A DNA stretch of 64,000 nucleotides, taken from contig JAGCPW010000044.1 in assembly GCA_017965495.1 (NCBI GenBank), positions 1 through 64,000 on the forward strand, given 5' to 3'. Both the position numbers and the translations under genes were made by a program. Under the pieces are notes generated by a model that saw only the letters and a program-made list of their open reading frames with translations, was not told where the DNA came from and did not search any database. This DNA is from Eubacterium sp. (GTDB lineage: Bacteria; Bacillota; Clostridia; Lachnospirales; Lachnospiraceae). Every line of letters starts with the position of its first letter. Positions within the stretch are counted from its first letter, which is position 1. Below are positions 16,351-26,151 of this stretch, piece by piece.

Positions 16351-19300
16351 ATGAAAAGAATTATTAGTTTGGTATTAGTTGTTGTAATGGCGTTTGGTTT
16401 TGGCATGACAAATGCTAAAGCTGAAAATCTTGTTGATGAAGGTGGAAATGATCAGCACAGAGCAAAACATTACACATATGATGGAGCGCAAGTGGATGAG
16501 GCATTCCAAAAAAATCAGGTGAAGGACTTGTATAATGCCCAGAAGATCCTAGTGCCTTCAAATATGAATAAAGTCAAAATTACTGAGACAGAAGATGGTA
16601 TTAAGTTTTCTGGAAAGAGAGCCAATCTACAAGCGGGAAGAATTGATATCAATAAACAGTTTAGATTCGGTGATAACTATGTTGGAAGATTCTCTATTGA
16701 GGCGACTCGTGCAGTTGCAAAACCAATAACTATTAAATTCTACATAGATGCGGATATTAATCCATTCTGTTCGATTGCCATTGGACGCGAGGGAAGAATC
16801 GACCCTGTTCGTGAAATAGAAAAACAGGAACAGTCAAGAGTTGTAATGGAGGAAGTGATTACAGGACATCATTCTCTTTCATTCTCATTTGAAACTGACT
16901 GCGAAGAAGCTGAAGTGACATTCAAGACTTTTGAGTTTGTGCAAAGCGCATTGCCTGTTGTTTCTTTTGATATAGACGAAGACGAAGGTACTGTTGATGA
17001 AATGAACACATCTAAAAATCACTCTGCAGAGTGCCACGGAAACATGAATATCAACGTACCTGCTGGATATACAAATGAGTATTCAAACAACCTTGTTAGT
17101 GCAAGTTACCCAATGGAATATATCCGTGGTAGAGGTAACTCAACTTGGATGGTAGACAAGAAACCTTACAAGGTTAAGCTGGCAAAGAAGAATGGCCTTC
17201 TTGGAATGCCTGCAAACAAGCACTGGGTGCTTTTAGCAAACGTTTATGATAATTCAAAAATTAGAAATAAAATGACTTACGAGCTGGGCAGAAGAATGAA
17301 CATGCCATTTACACCAAAGAGTGTGCCTGTGGATGTTGTTATGAACGGCGAATACTACGGACTATATTACTTGAGTGAGCAGATAAGAGTGGGCGAAAAT
17401 AGAGTAGATATTCCAGATCTTACAGAGACTAAAACTGAGCTTACAGATGATGAGATTACTGGTGGATATTTGCTAAGCGCTGAGGATGATGAAACAAATC
17501 CTAACAGATTCTTAACAAATAAGAAAAAACCATTCTTTATTGAGTCTCCAGCAGCGGAAGATTGGCAAAATGCTGAGACTACTTTTGACGAAGTCAAAGA
17601 CTATATACAAGGATATGTAAATAAGTGTGAGGAGGCTATGTATAACGATGATTACAAAGCTGATGATGGTACTCCTTACACAGATTTGATAGATGTTGAT
17701 TCTATGATTTCTTACTACTTGTTCCAGGAGTTCTCTCAAAACGGAGATGCCTATGCAAATGGTAGTACGTATTTCTATAAAGATAGAAATGGCAAGTTAT
17801 GCTTCGGACCACTTTGGGATTTCGATTATGTAGCTTGGGCAGGAAGTGATTATGAAGAAGCACCTATTTATCAATTCCAGAACCAGTTTGAAGTGTGGAA
17901 TGGAAGAATGCTAAGAAACCCTGACTGCTTTGCAAGATTAAAAGAGCTTTATGCTGATATGAAAGCAGAACTACAAGACATGATTTCAGATGGTGGATAC
18001 ATTGATAGTTTGTATGATTATTTGGGCACATCTATGTATTATGACATCGAGAAAAACGGCTTCTACGAGCACAATGGTGATGCGGAAGAGCCATATGTTT
18101 ACTCATTTGAGAAAGAGAGTCAAAGACTTAAAGATTGGATTAGCGGAAAGATAGATTTCGTAGATGAGAATATCGATAGTTTGCAGCCAACACCTATTAG
18201 CATTGTATTTGAAGTAGATGGTCAGGTGGTAAGCGAACAGCAGATTCTAAAGGGAGATTCAGTAGAAGTACCTGCAGATCCAGAAAAGCCTGGACATACA
18301 TTCCTAGGCTGGTATTACGATAGTGATGGAATAGAAGAAGAGTTAAATCCTAATATGGACTTTGACGAGGACATGACTATTTATGCTAAGTTTGCTTCCG
18401 ATAAGGATGTAGTGCCAGTTACAGATATTGTTCTTAGAACTGACGATGTTTACGAAAAAATAAGTGAAGGTGCATATAGCATAAATTATACAGTTAACCC
18501 AGGAAGTGCTACTTTTAAGGAATGTGAAATCACATCTTCTAACCCAGAAGTAGCGACAGTGAATGTAGATTATGTAGGTTCTTTTGTAGACCTTAAGGGC
18601 GTAGGAGATACTACAATCACTTTGACATCTCACAATGGCATTAAGAAGAGTTTCGTTTTACATGTAATGCCAGAAGACTATCCTGTGGAAATAGAAGATG
18701 TAGAGTTTGGCGATGGTCCTATCAAATTAAAGGTGGGCGAGTCAAAGGTTATTGATTTTAAGAATGTGCCTGAAGAATCGCCTGTTTGTACAGATATAGA
18801 GTTTTTAGTAGGTGATATGGGTGTGGCAGAGATGTCTGACTTTGGAATTATTACTGGAAATAAAATAGGTAAGACATTTATGCTTGCACAGTATGATGAA
18901 ACAAGAAAACTAATTGAGGTAATAGTGGAAGGTGATACTCCAACACCACCTACACCACCAGCACCTACAGTTAAGAAAGATGAACTTACACTTTACGGAG
19001 AATTCCTAAAGGCAGATAAGAGTGCTAAGTACTATTCAGTAATTATGCCTACAAACGGTGGCAAACCTCTTTTAGTAGTAGCAAATAAGGTTGCTAAGAA
19101 GAAGTATGCAAAAGCTGCTACAGTTTACACAGTTCACAACAACAAAGTAGTGAAAGTTGGAAACATTAAGGGTAAGAAAGGTTATCTAAAATATCAAAAT
19201 GGCCAGATAGTTGCTAAGTTTGGAAAGAATAGCGTTGCTTACTATAAGGTAAGTAAAGCATGCTTCACTGGAGCTAAGTATACTAAGAAAAAGAAGAAGT

Positions 19301-19419
19301 ATTATAGATACAAATTAAACTGCACTAAGTTTATCAAGAAGAAAAAGATTTCTAAGAAGAAAGGCAAGAAATATTTGAAGGCAAAAGGTACAAAAAGTAT
19401 TGTATTTACCGCCAAATAG
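16351..19419 (+). CDS. secreted CotH-kinase family protein with Ig-like and Lys-rich modules
   Basis: 1022 residues. Signal peptide (1-25, cleavage near AKA-E); a beta-rich N-terminal region (about 30-210); a CotH-type atypical protein kinase domain (about 215-600) with RGRGNSTW (259-266), KKPYKVKL and FGPLWDFD (D490/D492); an InlB/Listeria-Bacteroides repeat (about 615-690, with GHTFLGWYYD); a bacterial Ig-like region (about 700-860); and a Lys/Tyr-rich C-terminus (about 900-1022) different in sequence from the module in its neighbours. CotH proteins phosphorylate spore-coat proteins in Bacillus; exported clostridial versions often go with cellulosome or surface proteins. The SD AAGGAGAG precedes ATG 16351, 12 bases after tcdA, so the two may be co-transcribed. 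Confidence 0.87.
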   Translation: MKRIISLVLVVVMAFGFGMTNAKAENLVDEGGNDQHRAKHYTYDGAQVDEAFQKNQVKDLYNAQKILVPSNMNKVKITETEDGIKFSGKRANLQAGRIDINKQFRFGDNYVGRFSIEATRAVAKPITIKFYIDADINPFCSIAIGREGRIDPVREIEKQEQSRVVMEEVITGHHSLSFSFETDCEEAEVTFKTFEFVQSALPVVSFDIDEDEGTVDEMNTSKNHSAECHGNMNINVPAGYTNEYSNNLVSASYPMEYIRGRGNSTWMVDKKPYKVKLAKKNGLLGMPANKHWVLLANVYDNSKIRNKMTYELGRRMNMPFTPKSVPVDVVMNGEYYGLYYLSEQIRVGENRVDIPDLTETKTELTDDEITGGYLLSAEDDETNPNRFLTNKKKPFFIESPAAEDWQNAETTFDEVKDYIQGYVNKCEEAMYNDDYKADDGTPYTDLIDVDSMISYYLFQEFSQNGDAYANGSTYFYKDRNGKLCFGPLWDFDYVAWAGSDYEEAPIYQFQNQFEVWNGRMLRNPDCFARLKELYADMKAELQDMISDGGYIDSLYDYLGTSMYYDIEKNGFYEHNGDAEEPYVYSFEKESQRLKDWISGKIDFVDENIDSLQPTPISIVFEVDGQVVSEQQILKGDSVEVPADPEKPGHTFLGWYYDSDGIEEELNPNMDFDEDMTIYAKFASDKDVVPVTDIVLRTDDVYEKISEGAYSINYTVNPGSATFKECEITSSNPEVATVNVDYVGSFVDLKGVGDTTITLTSHNGIKKSFVLHVMPEDYPVEIEDVEFGDGPIKLKVGESKVIDFKNVPEESPVCTDIEFLVGDMGVAEMSDFGIITGNKIGKTFMLAQYDETRKLIEVIVEGDTPTPPTPPAPTVKKDELTLYGEFLKADKSAKYYSVIMPTNGGKPLLVVANKVAKKKYAKAATVYTVHNNKVVKVGNIKGKKGYLKYQNGQIVAKFGKNSVAYYKVSKACFTGAKYTKKKKKYYRYKLNCTKFIKKKKISKKKGKKYLKAKGTKSIVFTAK

Positions 19420-19430
19420 TCTTCAATATA

Positions 19431-19439
19431 TGGTATAAT
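19431..19439 (+). promoter_or_regulatory. extended -10 promoter for the pyrH operon
   Basis: TGG-TATAAT (TATAAT at 19434-19439) fits an extended -10 element. No recognisable -35 hexamer lies 17 bases upstream. No terminator separates cotH from pyrH, so read-through may add to expression. Confidence 0.55.
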
Positions 19440-19473
19440 TTTAGACAAATTGAGGTACTTGAAAGGAACTATT

Positions 19474-20169
19474 ATGAAAAGAGTTTTACTTAAACTAAGT
19501 GGAGAGGCTCTAGCTGGTGAAAAGGGCCAGGGCTTTGACGAAGATACTTGTGTAAAAGTGGCCAGCCAGGTCAAAAAGATAGTAGACAAGGGAGTGGAAG
19601 TAGCCATTGTTATAGGTGGCGGAAACTTCTGGAGAGGCCGTACATCTGAAAAGATTGACAGAACTAAGGCTGATGGCATTGGAATGCTAGCTACTATCAT
19701 GAACTGCATGTATGTGTCAGAGATTTTTAGAACAGAGGGTATGGACACTGAAGTTTATACACCATTTGCTTGTGGCACATGGACTAAGTTATTTAGCAAA
19801 GACGCTGCAGTGGGTGACCTTAAAGCTGGAAAAGTTGTTTTCTTTGCCGGAGGCACAGGACATCCTTACTTCTCAACAGACATGACTATGGTTCTACGTG
19901 CTATTGAGATAGAGGCTGATTGCATTTTAGGTGCAAAGGCTGTGGATGGAGTTTACGACTCAGATCCTAATGTCAATCCAGATGCTAAGAAGTACGATGA
20001 ACTTGCTATTTCAAAAGTAGTGGATGACAGACTAGGAGTAATAGATTTAGCAGCTAGTGTGCTTGCTCTTGAAAATAAGATGCCAATGATTCTCTTTGGA
20101 CTAAACGAGGAGAACAGCATAGAGAGAGTAGTGGCTGGTGAAGATTTAGGTACAAAAATTACAGTTTAA
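19474..20169 (+). CDS. pyrH: UMP kinase
   Basis: 231 residues of the amino-acid-kinase fold. UMP kinase converts UMP to UDP with ATP in pyrimidine nucleotide synthesis, in the cytosol as a hexamer. Diagnostic segments are KRVLLKLSGEALAG at the start, VIGGGNFWRGR, and AVDGVYDSDPNVNPDAKKYDE near the C-terminus. The start at ATG 19474 is set by the GAAAGGA SD (19461-19467); an in-frame TTG at 19450 would add eight residues with no SD. It heads the pyrH-frr-uppS-cdsA-dxr-rseP-ispG-polC block. The usual upstream rpsB-tsf pair is not here; secreted-protein genes take its place. Confidence 0.96.
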   Translation: MKRVLLKLSGEALAGEKGQGFDEDTCVKVASQVKKIVDKGVEVAIVIGGGNFWRGRTSEKIDRTKADGIGMLATIMNCMYVSEIFRTEGMDTEVYTPFACGTWTKLFSKDAAVGDLKAGKVVFFAGGTGHPYFSTDMTMVLRAIEIEADCILGAKAVDGVYDSDPNVNPDAKKYDELAISKVVDDRLGVIDLAASVLALENKMPMILFGLNEENSIERVVAGEDLGTKITV

Positions 20170-20198
20170 ATATATCGGATTTTGTAGGAGGAATTATT

Positions 20199-20753
20199 AT
20201 GCAAGAGATACTTGATAAACATGTTGAAAAAATGGAGAAGTCACTTGATAACTTGAAAGGTGAACTTACACAGATTAGAGCGGGTCGTGCTAACCCACAT
20301 ATCTTGGACGGAATTAAGGTGGATTACTATGGCACACCTACACCTTTAGCACAGGTTGGTAACGTTTCTATTCCTGAGTCTAGAATTATTGCTATTCAGC
20401 CTTGGGACGGTTCAATGCTAAAAGAGATTGAGCACGCTATCAATGAAGCTGAGATTGGTATCAACCCAACTAACGACGGTAAGGTTATAAGACTTGTTTT
20501 CCCTGAGCTTACAGAGGAGAGAAGAAAAGACCTAGTCAAAGATATCAAAAAACTTGGCGAAAATGCTAAGGTTGCTATTAGAAATATCAGACGTGACGGA
20601 ATGGATCACATCAAGAAAAAAGGTAAAGCTGATGGCGCTCCAGAAGATCAAGTAGCAGATTTTGAAGATGAACTTCAAGAGGCTACTGACAAATATGTTG
20701 GTAAAGTGGACGAAGCAGTTAAGACTAAATCAGACGAAGTAATGACAGTCTAG
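20199..20753 (+). CDS. frr: ribosome recycling factor
   Basis: 184 residues, the standard length. RRF acts with EF-G after termination to split the 70S ribosome. The family is shown by the N-terminal helix MEKSLDNLKGELTQIRAGRA, by YYGTPTPLAQ and by the C-terminal helices with RRDGMDHIKKK. The SD TAGGAGG (20185-20191) is well placed. It follows pyrH after 29 bases, the arrangement conserved through most bacteria. Confidence 0.97.
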   Translation: MQEILDKHVEKMEKSLDNLKGELTQIRAGRANPHILDGIKVDYYGTPTPLAQVGNVSIPESRIIAIQPWDGSMLKEIEHAINEAEIGINPTNDGKVIRLVFPELTEERRKDLVKDIKKLGENAKVAIRNIRRDGMDHIKKKGKADGAPEDQVADFEDELQEATDKYVGKVDEAVKTKSDEVMTV

Positions 20754-20770
20754 AAATAGATTAGAAAGTA

Positions 20771-20790
20771 GGAGGAACTTCGGTTCCTCT
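20771..20790 (+). other. UUCG-capped hairpin between frr and uppS
   Basis: GAGGAAC (20772-20778), TTCG, GTTCCTC (20783-20789), followed by only a short T stretch. A UUCG tetraloop is very stable. It may be a weak terminator that sets the frr/uppS ratio, or a 3'-end protecting hairpin. Confidence 0.65.
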
Positions 20791-20811
20791 ATTTTCGCGT
20801 AAGGAGATAAA

Positions 20812-21552
20812 ATGGGAAAATACGATTTAACTGGTCTAAATATTCCAGAGCATGTGGCAATTATCCTAGATGGAAATGGCAGATGGGCTAAGAAGCACCA
20901 CGTTCCAAAAAATGTAGGACACTCAAAAGGTTCTGACAATGTAGAAAAGATAGTGGAAGCAGCTCACGATATGGGTATTAAGTATATCACTATGTATGCT
21001 TTCTCTACTGAGAACTGGAATCGTTCAGAAAAAGAAGTGAATGCTTTGATGAAGATACTTCGCGATTACTTAAAACAGTGTCTAAAAAAATCAAAAGATA
21101 ATAATATGCGCTGTCTTATAATCGGTGATAAGACTGGGCTTGACCAAGATATTAGAGATAGCATAGATGAACTAGAAGAGTTCTCTAAAGACTTTGACGG
21201 AATCACATTTATCATTGCGCTTAATTATGGAAGCCGCGATGAGATTAGACGTGCGGTTCAAAAGATTGCTGCTGATTGTAAGTCTGGAGAGATGGACCCT
21301 AGTGACATCACAGAGCAGACTATTAGCGATTCTCTAGATACTAAAGGTATTCCAGACCCTGATTTATTGATTAGAACTAGCGGAGAGATTAGACTTTCCA
21401 ATTTCCTTATGTGGCAGTCAGCTTACACAGAGTATATTTTTACAGATGTTTTATGGCCAGACTTTAAGCCTAAACATTTGATATCAGCTATAGAGGAATA
21501 CAGCAGAAGAGATAGACGTTACGGCGGAAGAAACGAAGACGACGAAGAGTAG
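20812..21552 (+). CDS. uppS: undecaprenyl pyrophosphate synthase (cis-prenyltransferase)
   Basis: 246 residues. It condenses farnesyl diphosphate with eight isopentenyl diphosphates to make C55 undecaprenyl diphosphate, the lipid carrier for peptidoglycan and wall polymers. Visible family motifs are HVAIILDGNGRWAKK with the catalytic Asp at position 20, TMYAFSTENWNRS, and RTSGEIRLSNFLMWQSAYTE near the C-terminus. AAGGAG precedes ATG 20812. It works with cdsA and dxr next door and uppP at 55884, which recycles the product. Confidence 0.97.
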   Translation: MGKYDLTGLNIPEHVAIILDGNGRWAKKHHVPKNVGHSKGSDNVEKIVEAAHDMGIKYITMYAFSTENWNRSEKEVNALMKILRDYLKQCLKKSKDNNMRCLIIGDKTGLDQDIRDSIDELEEFSKDFDGITFIIALNYGSRDEIRRAVQKIAADCKSGEMDPSDITEQTISDSLDTKGIPDPDLLIRTSGEIRLSNFLMWQSAYTEYIFTDVLWPDFKPKHLISAIEEYSRRDRRYGGRNEDDEE

Positions 21553-21588
21553 TTATTAGCGTAGAGGAAAAACGACAGAGAGGTTATT

Positions 21589-22482
21589 ATGGGAGTTTCA
21601 AATTTTGCAAATAAATCATTTGTGACAAGAACACTGAGTGGAATAGTAATGGTTGCGCTATTGTTAGTAGGTCTAACAGTAGGTGGCGAGTACTGGGGAG
21701 GAAGATGGTTATTCTTCGCCAATATGGTTATTTCACTTATAGCAGTGTACGAATTATACAAGTCATTCGATATGCACAAAACTATGATGGGATTCACAGG
21801 TTATGTGGCACTCATCGCATATTACGTGCTTATTTACTTTGACCAGTATTCAGTAAGAATCCTAGGAAACACCATCCACGGCAAAAGATTTATGATGATC
21901 TTTATGGTTATGTTCTTGGTTATTTTGTTTGCGGAGTATGTTTTCTTATATCCACAATACAACGCCAAACAAGTGGCAGTAGTATTTATGTGTATGGTTT
22001 ATGCTGGAGTTATGCTTTCATATCTTTACATCACAAGAATGGAGTATAACGGCTTGTATACTGTATGGCTAATCTTTATTGCAAGCTGGGGCTGCGATAC
22101 TTGCGCATACCTAGCAGGCGTGGCATTTGGTAAACACAAAATGGCTCCAATACTTAGCCCTAAGAAATCAGTGGAAGGTGCTATCGGCGGTGTTTTAGGT
22201 GCTGCATTGATAGGTGGAATTTACGCATACATCTTCCAAGACAAAATAGATAAGATTCCACATCCAGTTTTAGTGTTCGCAGTGATTTGTGCTGTGGCAG
22301 GACTTGTTTCAATGACTGGTGACTTGGTGGCTTCAGCTATCAAGAGAAATAACAACATTAAAGACTACGGAAAAGTAATTCCTGGACATGGTGGAATTAT
22401 GGATAGATTTGACAGTGTAATTTACGTAGCTCCAGTTATCTGGTTGCTCGTTTATATAATGACAGGAATGAGTTTAGATTAA
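21589..22482 (+). CDS. cdsA: phosphatidate cytidylyltransferase
   Basis: 297 residues with about eight membrane segments. It forms CDP-diacylglycerol from phosphatidic acid and CTP, the branch point of phospholipid synthesis, in the cytoplasmic membrane. The C-terminal signature DLVASAIKRNNNIKDYGKVIPGHGG(I/L)xDRxDS, given here in part, is complete, and the SPKKSVEGAIGG motif lies upstream. GAGG precedes ATG 21589. It sits between uppS and dxr as in most Clostridia. Confidence 0.95.
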   Translation: MGVSNFANKSFVTRTLSGIVMVALLLVGLTVGGEYWGGRWLFFANMVISLIAVYELYKSFDMHKTMMGFTGYVALIAYYVLIYFDQYSVRILGNTIHGKRFMMIFMVMFLVILFAEYVFLYPQYNAKQVAVVFMCMVYAGVMLSYLYITRMEYNGLYTVWLIFIASWGCDTCAYLAGVAFGKHKMAPILSPKKSVEGAIGGVLGAALIGGIYAYIFQDKIDKIPHPVLVFAVICAVAGLVSMTGDLVASAIKRNNNIKDYGKVIPGHGGIMDRFDSVIYVAPVIWLLVYIMTGMSLD

Positions 22483-22491
22483 AGGTGACTT

Positions 22492-23670
22492 ATGAAAAAC
22501 ATTTCGGTGCTTGGCTCCACGGGTTCCATTGGAACTCAGACTTTAGAAATAGTTAGAGCCAATGAAGATTTAAAAGTAGTAGCATTAGCTGCTGGATCCA
22601 ATATCGTAAAACTAGAGGAGCAAATTCGTGAATTTGCCCCTTTGTTAGTATGTGTGTTTGATAGTGATGCGGCCAAAAAGCTAGCCGATAACATTTCTGA
22701 CTTAGAAGTTAAAGTAGTATCAGGAATGGATGGTTTGATTGAAGCTGCTACTTTAGATGAAGCCGAGATAGTAGTTACTGCATTTGTCGGAATGATTGGT
22801 ATCAAGCCAACACTTGAAGCTATAAAGGCAAAAAAAGACATTGCGCTTGCAAACAAAGAAACATTAGTTACTGCAGGTCATTTGGTGGTGCCTTTGGCGA
22901 AGGAAAATAATGTGAAGATTCTTCCAGTGGACTCTGAGCACAGTGCAATATTCCAGAGTTTGCAGGGAAATGAAATGAATAAAATTGATAAGATTTTACT
23001 CACTGCATCAGGCGGACCTTTTAGAGGTTGGACTGTTGATGAGATGAAAGATATCAAGGTGGAGGATGCCCTTAAACACCCTAACTGGGCAATGGGTCAA
23101 AAAATAACCATTGACTCTAGTACAATGGTTAACAAAGGATTAGAAGTTATTGAAGCAAAATGGCTCTTTGGCGTGGGACTTGATGATATTCAGGTAGTTG
23201 TTCAGCCACAAAGTCTTATTCACTCAATGGTTCAGTATGAGGACGGCTGCATTATTGCACAGCTTGGAACTCCTGATATGAAACTTCCAATCCAGTACGC
23301 TCTATATTATCCAGAGAGAAAATATCTTGCTGGTGACAGAGTGGATTTCGAGCAGATTAGCGAAATCAGCTTCGAAAAACCGGACCTTGATAATTTTAAA
23401 GGATTAAGACTAGCTTACGAAGCAGCAAAAAGAAGTGATGAGATGAGTAAACAAGATCCATACTTTGGCGATTCTATGCCTACTGTTTTTAACGCAGCTA
23501 ACGAGAAGGCAGTAGCAATGTTTTTGAATCGCGAGATTGGATATTTAGATATAGCGGATACTATTGAGTACTGTATGGAAAAACACGAAGTAATTGACAA
23601 CCCATCTTTCGAGCAAATACTGGAAGTTGAAAAATGGGTTTACGAGATGATAGAGGAGAAGTATAAGTAA
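22492..23670 (+). CDS. dxr: 1-deoxy-D-xylulose-5-phosphate reductoisomerase
   Basis: 392 residues. Dxr makes 2-C-methyl-D-erythritol 4-phosphate with NADPH, the committed step of the MEP isoprenoid pathway. The N-terminal dinucleotide loop LGSTGSIGTQTLEIV, the ANKETLV motif, the PVDSEHSAIFQ metal/substrate block and GWTVDEM region are present. The SD AGGTGA precedes ATG 22492, nine bases after cdsA. Its stop codon shares one base with the rseP start (23670), which implies coupled translation. IspG, two genes on, is a later step of the same pathway. Confidence 0.97.
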   Translation: MKNISVLGSTGSIGTQTLEIVRANEDLKVVALAAGSNIVKLEEQIREFAPLLVCVFDSDAAKKLADNISDLEVKVVSGMDGLIEAATLDEAEIVVTAFVGMIGIKPTLEAIKAKKDIALANKETLVTAGHLVVPLAKENNVKILPVDSEHSAIFQSLQGNEMNKIDKILLTASGGPFRGWTVDEMKDIKVEDALKHPNWAMGQKITIDSSTMVNKGLEVIEAKWLFGVGLDDIQVVVQPQSLIHSMVQYEDGCIIAQLGTPDMKLPIQYALYYPERKYLAGDRVDFEQISEISFEKPDLDNFKGLRLAYEAAKRSDEMSKQDPYFGDSMPTVFNAANEKAVAMFLNREIGYLDIADTIEYCMEKHEVIDNPSFEQILEVEKWVYEMIEEKYK

Positions 23671-25070
23671 TGCAAACATTTATCGGCATAATTATTGCTA
23701 TTTTAATATTCGGACTACTCGTTTTGATCCACGAGTTTGGACACTTTATTTTTGCGAAAAAATTTGGTGTTACAGTGGAAGAGTTTTCAATCGGAATGGG
23801 CCCAAGACTTTTAAGTAGGGTTGCTAAGAGTGGAACTAGGTATTCTATCAAAGCACTTCCTATTGGTGGTTCTTGCGCCATGCTAGGAGAAGATGAAGAC
23901 AATATGGAAGAGGGGTCTTTTAACTCCAAGCCAAGATGGCAGAGATTCTTAATTGTATTTGCAGGACCACTCTTTAACTTCTTGCTTGCATTTCTTTTGG
24001 CGCTGATTGTGATTGGATTTGCTGGAACAGATCCTTCATATGTCACTCATGTGGAAGGAGAAGCGCCACAAGTAGTTACCCAGTCAAAGGACAGCGGCAA
24101 AAAAGTAGAAGAGAAGATGAAGGCAGCTGCTAGAGCCAATGCTGTAGAATTGCCAAAGTCCCATGCTTACGAAGCAGGACTACGCAAGGGCGATAAGATT
24201 ACAAAGTTTAATGGCGCTTGGATTTCTATTGGTAGAGAACTATATGTGGAAGAGTACACTAGTCCAGTAGGAAAAGATCCAATTACTTTGACGTACGAGC
24301 GAAAGGGCAAGAAGCACACCATCACTTACAAGCCAGACAAAGAAAACAAATACCTTCTTGGTATCAGTTATAGTTCGGGTGCTAGTGCTCCAGTAATCTC
24401 ACAAGTTACTAAAGATTCTGCTATGGCTAAAGCAGGAGTTTTGGCAAACGACGAGGTTGAAAAGATAAACGGCACACCTATTTCATCAGGTGAAGAGATA
24501 AACAAATACTTAGAAGAACACCCGCTAGATGGAAGTGAAGTAACTTTCGTATTAAAGCGCGGCAATAAAACTATTACAGCAAAAGTTAAACCTGTTAAGC
24601 AAGATGTTTACTCTGCAGGTTTCAGTTATAACCTAGCAAGAGAGCGTCAGGGCTTCTTTGGAACAATCAAGTACAGTTTAGTAGAAATGAGATACGAAGT
24701 TTTCACTGTACTTAAGAGTTTGAAGATGCTTGTAACTGGCGGAGTTTCAGCTAATGAAGTTTCAGGACCAGTTGGTATTGTGAGTGTGATTGGTGACACA
24801 TACAAAGAAAATTCACAGCACGGTTTTGGTATAACACTTCTAGCGCTACTTAACTTAGCGATAATGCTTAGCGCTAACCTTGGTGTAATGAACTTACTTC
24901 CTATCCCAGCATTGGATGGTGGAAGATTATTAATTTATATTATTGAAGCAATCACTAGAAAACAAATTCCGAAAGACAAAGAGGGAATGATACACTTTAT
25001 TGGTTTTATTCTCTTGATGGCACTTATGATATTCCTAGTGTTTAACGATGTTAGGAAACTCATAATGTAG
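23670..25070 (+). CDS. rseP: RIP metalloprotease RseP (site-2 protease family)
   Basis: 466 residues. This intramembrane zinc protease has HEFGH at residues 21-25 in the first membrane helix and the second metal ligand in PIPALDGGR near the C-terminus. Two PDZ domains lie between (one ending near residue 215, one about 230-310). Typical bacterial S2P proteins have one or two PDZ domains and cleave membrane-bound anti-sigma factors or leftover signal peptides. No sigma or anti-sigma pair is present in the window. About four membrane segments are predicted. The start overlaps the dxr stop by one base. Confidence 0.95.
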   Translation: MQTFIGIIIAILIFGLLVLIHEFGHFIFAKKFGVTVEEFSIGMGPRLLSRVAKSGTRYSIKALPIGGSCAMLGEDEDNMEEGSFNSKPRWQRFLIVFAGPLFNFLLAFLLALIVIGFAGTDPSYVTHVEGEAPQVVTQSKDSGKKVEEKMKAAARANAVELPKSHAYEAGLRKGDKITKFNGAWISIGRELYVEEYTSPVGKDPITLTYERKGKKHTITYKPDKENKYLLGISYSSGASAPVISQVTKDSAMAKAGVLANDEVEKINGTPISSGEEINKYLEEHPLDGSEVTFVLKRGNKTITAKVKPVKQDVYSAGFSYNLARERQGFFGTIKYSLVEMRYEVFTVLKSLKMLVTGGVSANEVSGPVGIVSVIGDTYKENSQHGFGITLLALLNLAIMLSANLGVMNLLPIPALDGGRLLIYIIEAITRKQIPKDKEGMIHFIGFILLMALMIFLVFNDVRKLIM

Positions 25071-25091
25071 CACGGTGAAAGTGAGTTTAGT

Positions 25092-26150
25092 ATGTTTAGA
25101 GATAATACAAAAGAAGTGAAGATTGGTAATAAAGTAATAGGTGCAGGAAACCCTATTGCTATTCAGTCTATGACTAACACTAAGACTGAAGATGTGGAAG
25201 CTACTGTAGCTCAGATTAAAGAGCTAGAGGCTGTCGGCTGCGATATTATCAGATGCGCAGTTCCCACTATGGAAGCGGCAGAGGCTCTCTCTAAGATTAA
25301 AGAGCAGATTAACATTCCACTTGTTGCAGACATTCACTTTGACTATAAACTTGCGATAGCCGCTATGGAAAACGGCGCCGACAAAATCCGTATTAACCCA
25401 GGAAACATTGGCTCAATAGAGAATGTTAAAGCAGTGGTAGATGTGGCTAAGGAAAGAAACATTCCTATTCGTGTGGGTGTAAACTCAGGATCACTTGAAA
25501 AGCCTATTTTGGTGAAGTACGGAAAAGTAACGGCTGAGGGCATAGTGGAAAGCGCCCTCGATAAAGTTAAGATAATAGAAGATTTAGGTTACGATAACCT
25601 AGTCATTAGTATTAAATCATCAGATGTAATGATGTGCGTAAAGGCTCATGAACTTATTGCTAAGGAAACTAATCATCCTTTGCATGTTGGAATTACTGAA
25701 TCAGGCACTATCACATCTGGTAATATCAAATCATCTATCGGCCTTGGACTTATTTTGAACCAGGGTATCGGTGATACTATCCGCGTGTCTCTTACAGGTT
25801 CGCCTCTTGAAGAGATTAAGAGTGCAAAACTTATTCTTAAAACACTTGGACTTCGAACTGGTGGTATCAGTGTTGTTTCATGTCCTACATGTGGAAGAAC
25901 AGAGATTGATTTGATTGGGCTTGCTAACAAAGTGGAAAACATGGTCACAAAGTATGACGATCTTAATATAAAAGTGGCAGTGATGGGTTGTGTAGTGAAC
26001 GGCCCTGGAGAAGCCAGAGAAGCCGATATAGGAATAGCCGGCGGCAAAGGAGAAGGCCTACTCATCAAAAAAGGTGAGATTATCAAAAAGGTTCCGGAAG
26101 AGGAACTTGTAAACGTATTAGAGGAAGAATTGAAAAATTGGGGAAAGTAA
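25092..26150 (+). CDS. ispG: 4-hydroxy-3-methylbut-2-enyl-diphosphate synthase (flavodoxin/ferredoxin)
   Basis: 352 residues, the standard bacterial length. A [4Fe-4S] enzyme that converts ME-cyclodiphosphate to HMBPP, the penultimate MEP-pathway step. The cluster ligands are visible as CPTC (C264, C267) and GCVVNGPGEA (C300, with the nearby conserved Glu). The N-terminal TIM-barrel motifs include PIAIQSMTNT and RINPGNIG. The SD is weak. The gene lies 21 bases after rseP and one base before the polC start. Confidence 0.97.
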   Translation: MFRDNTKEVKIGNKVIGAGNPIAIQSMTNTKTEDVEATVAQIKELEAVGCDIIRCAVPTMEAAEALSKIKEQINIPLVADIHFDYKLAIAAMENGADKIRINPGNIGSIENVKAVVDVAKERNIPIRVGVNSGSLEKPILVKYGKVTAEGIVESALDKVKIIEDLGYDNLVISIKSSDVMMCVKAHELIAKETNHPLHVGITESGTITSGNIKSSIGLGLILNQGIGDTIRVSLTGSPLEEIKSAKLILKTLGLRTGGISVVSCPTCGRTEIDLIGLANKVENMVTKYDDLNIKVAVMGCVVNGPGEAREADIGIAGGKGEGLLIKKGEIIKKVPEEELVNVLEEELKNWGK

Positions 26151-26151
26151 A

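Noticed and set aside
19302..19748. A 148-codon - strand open frame over the cotH end and pyrH start
   Set aside because: It would cross the pyrH promoter and two supported genes; low-complexity composition.
23561..24046. A 161-codon - strand open frame across the dxr/rseP junction
   Set aside because: Both + strand genes are well supported there. The - strand frame has no SD and no family features.
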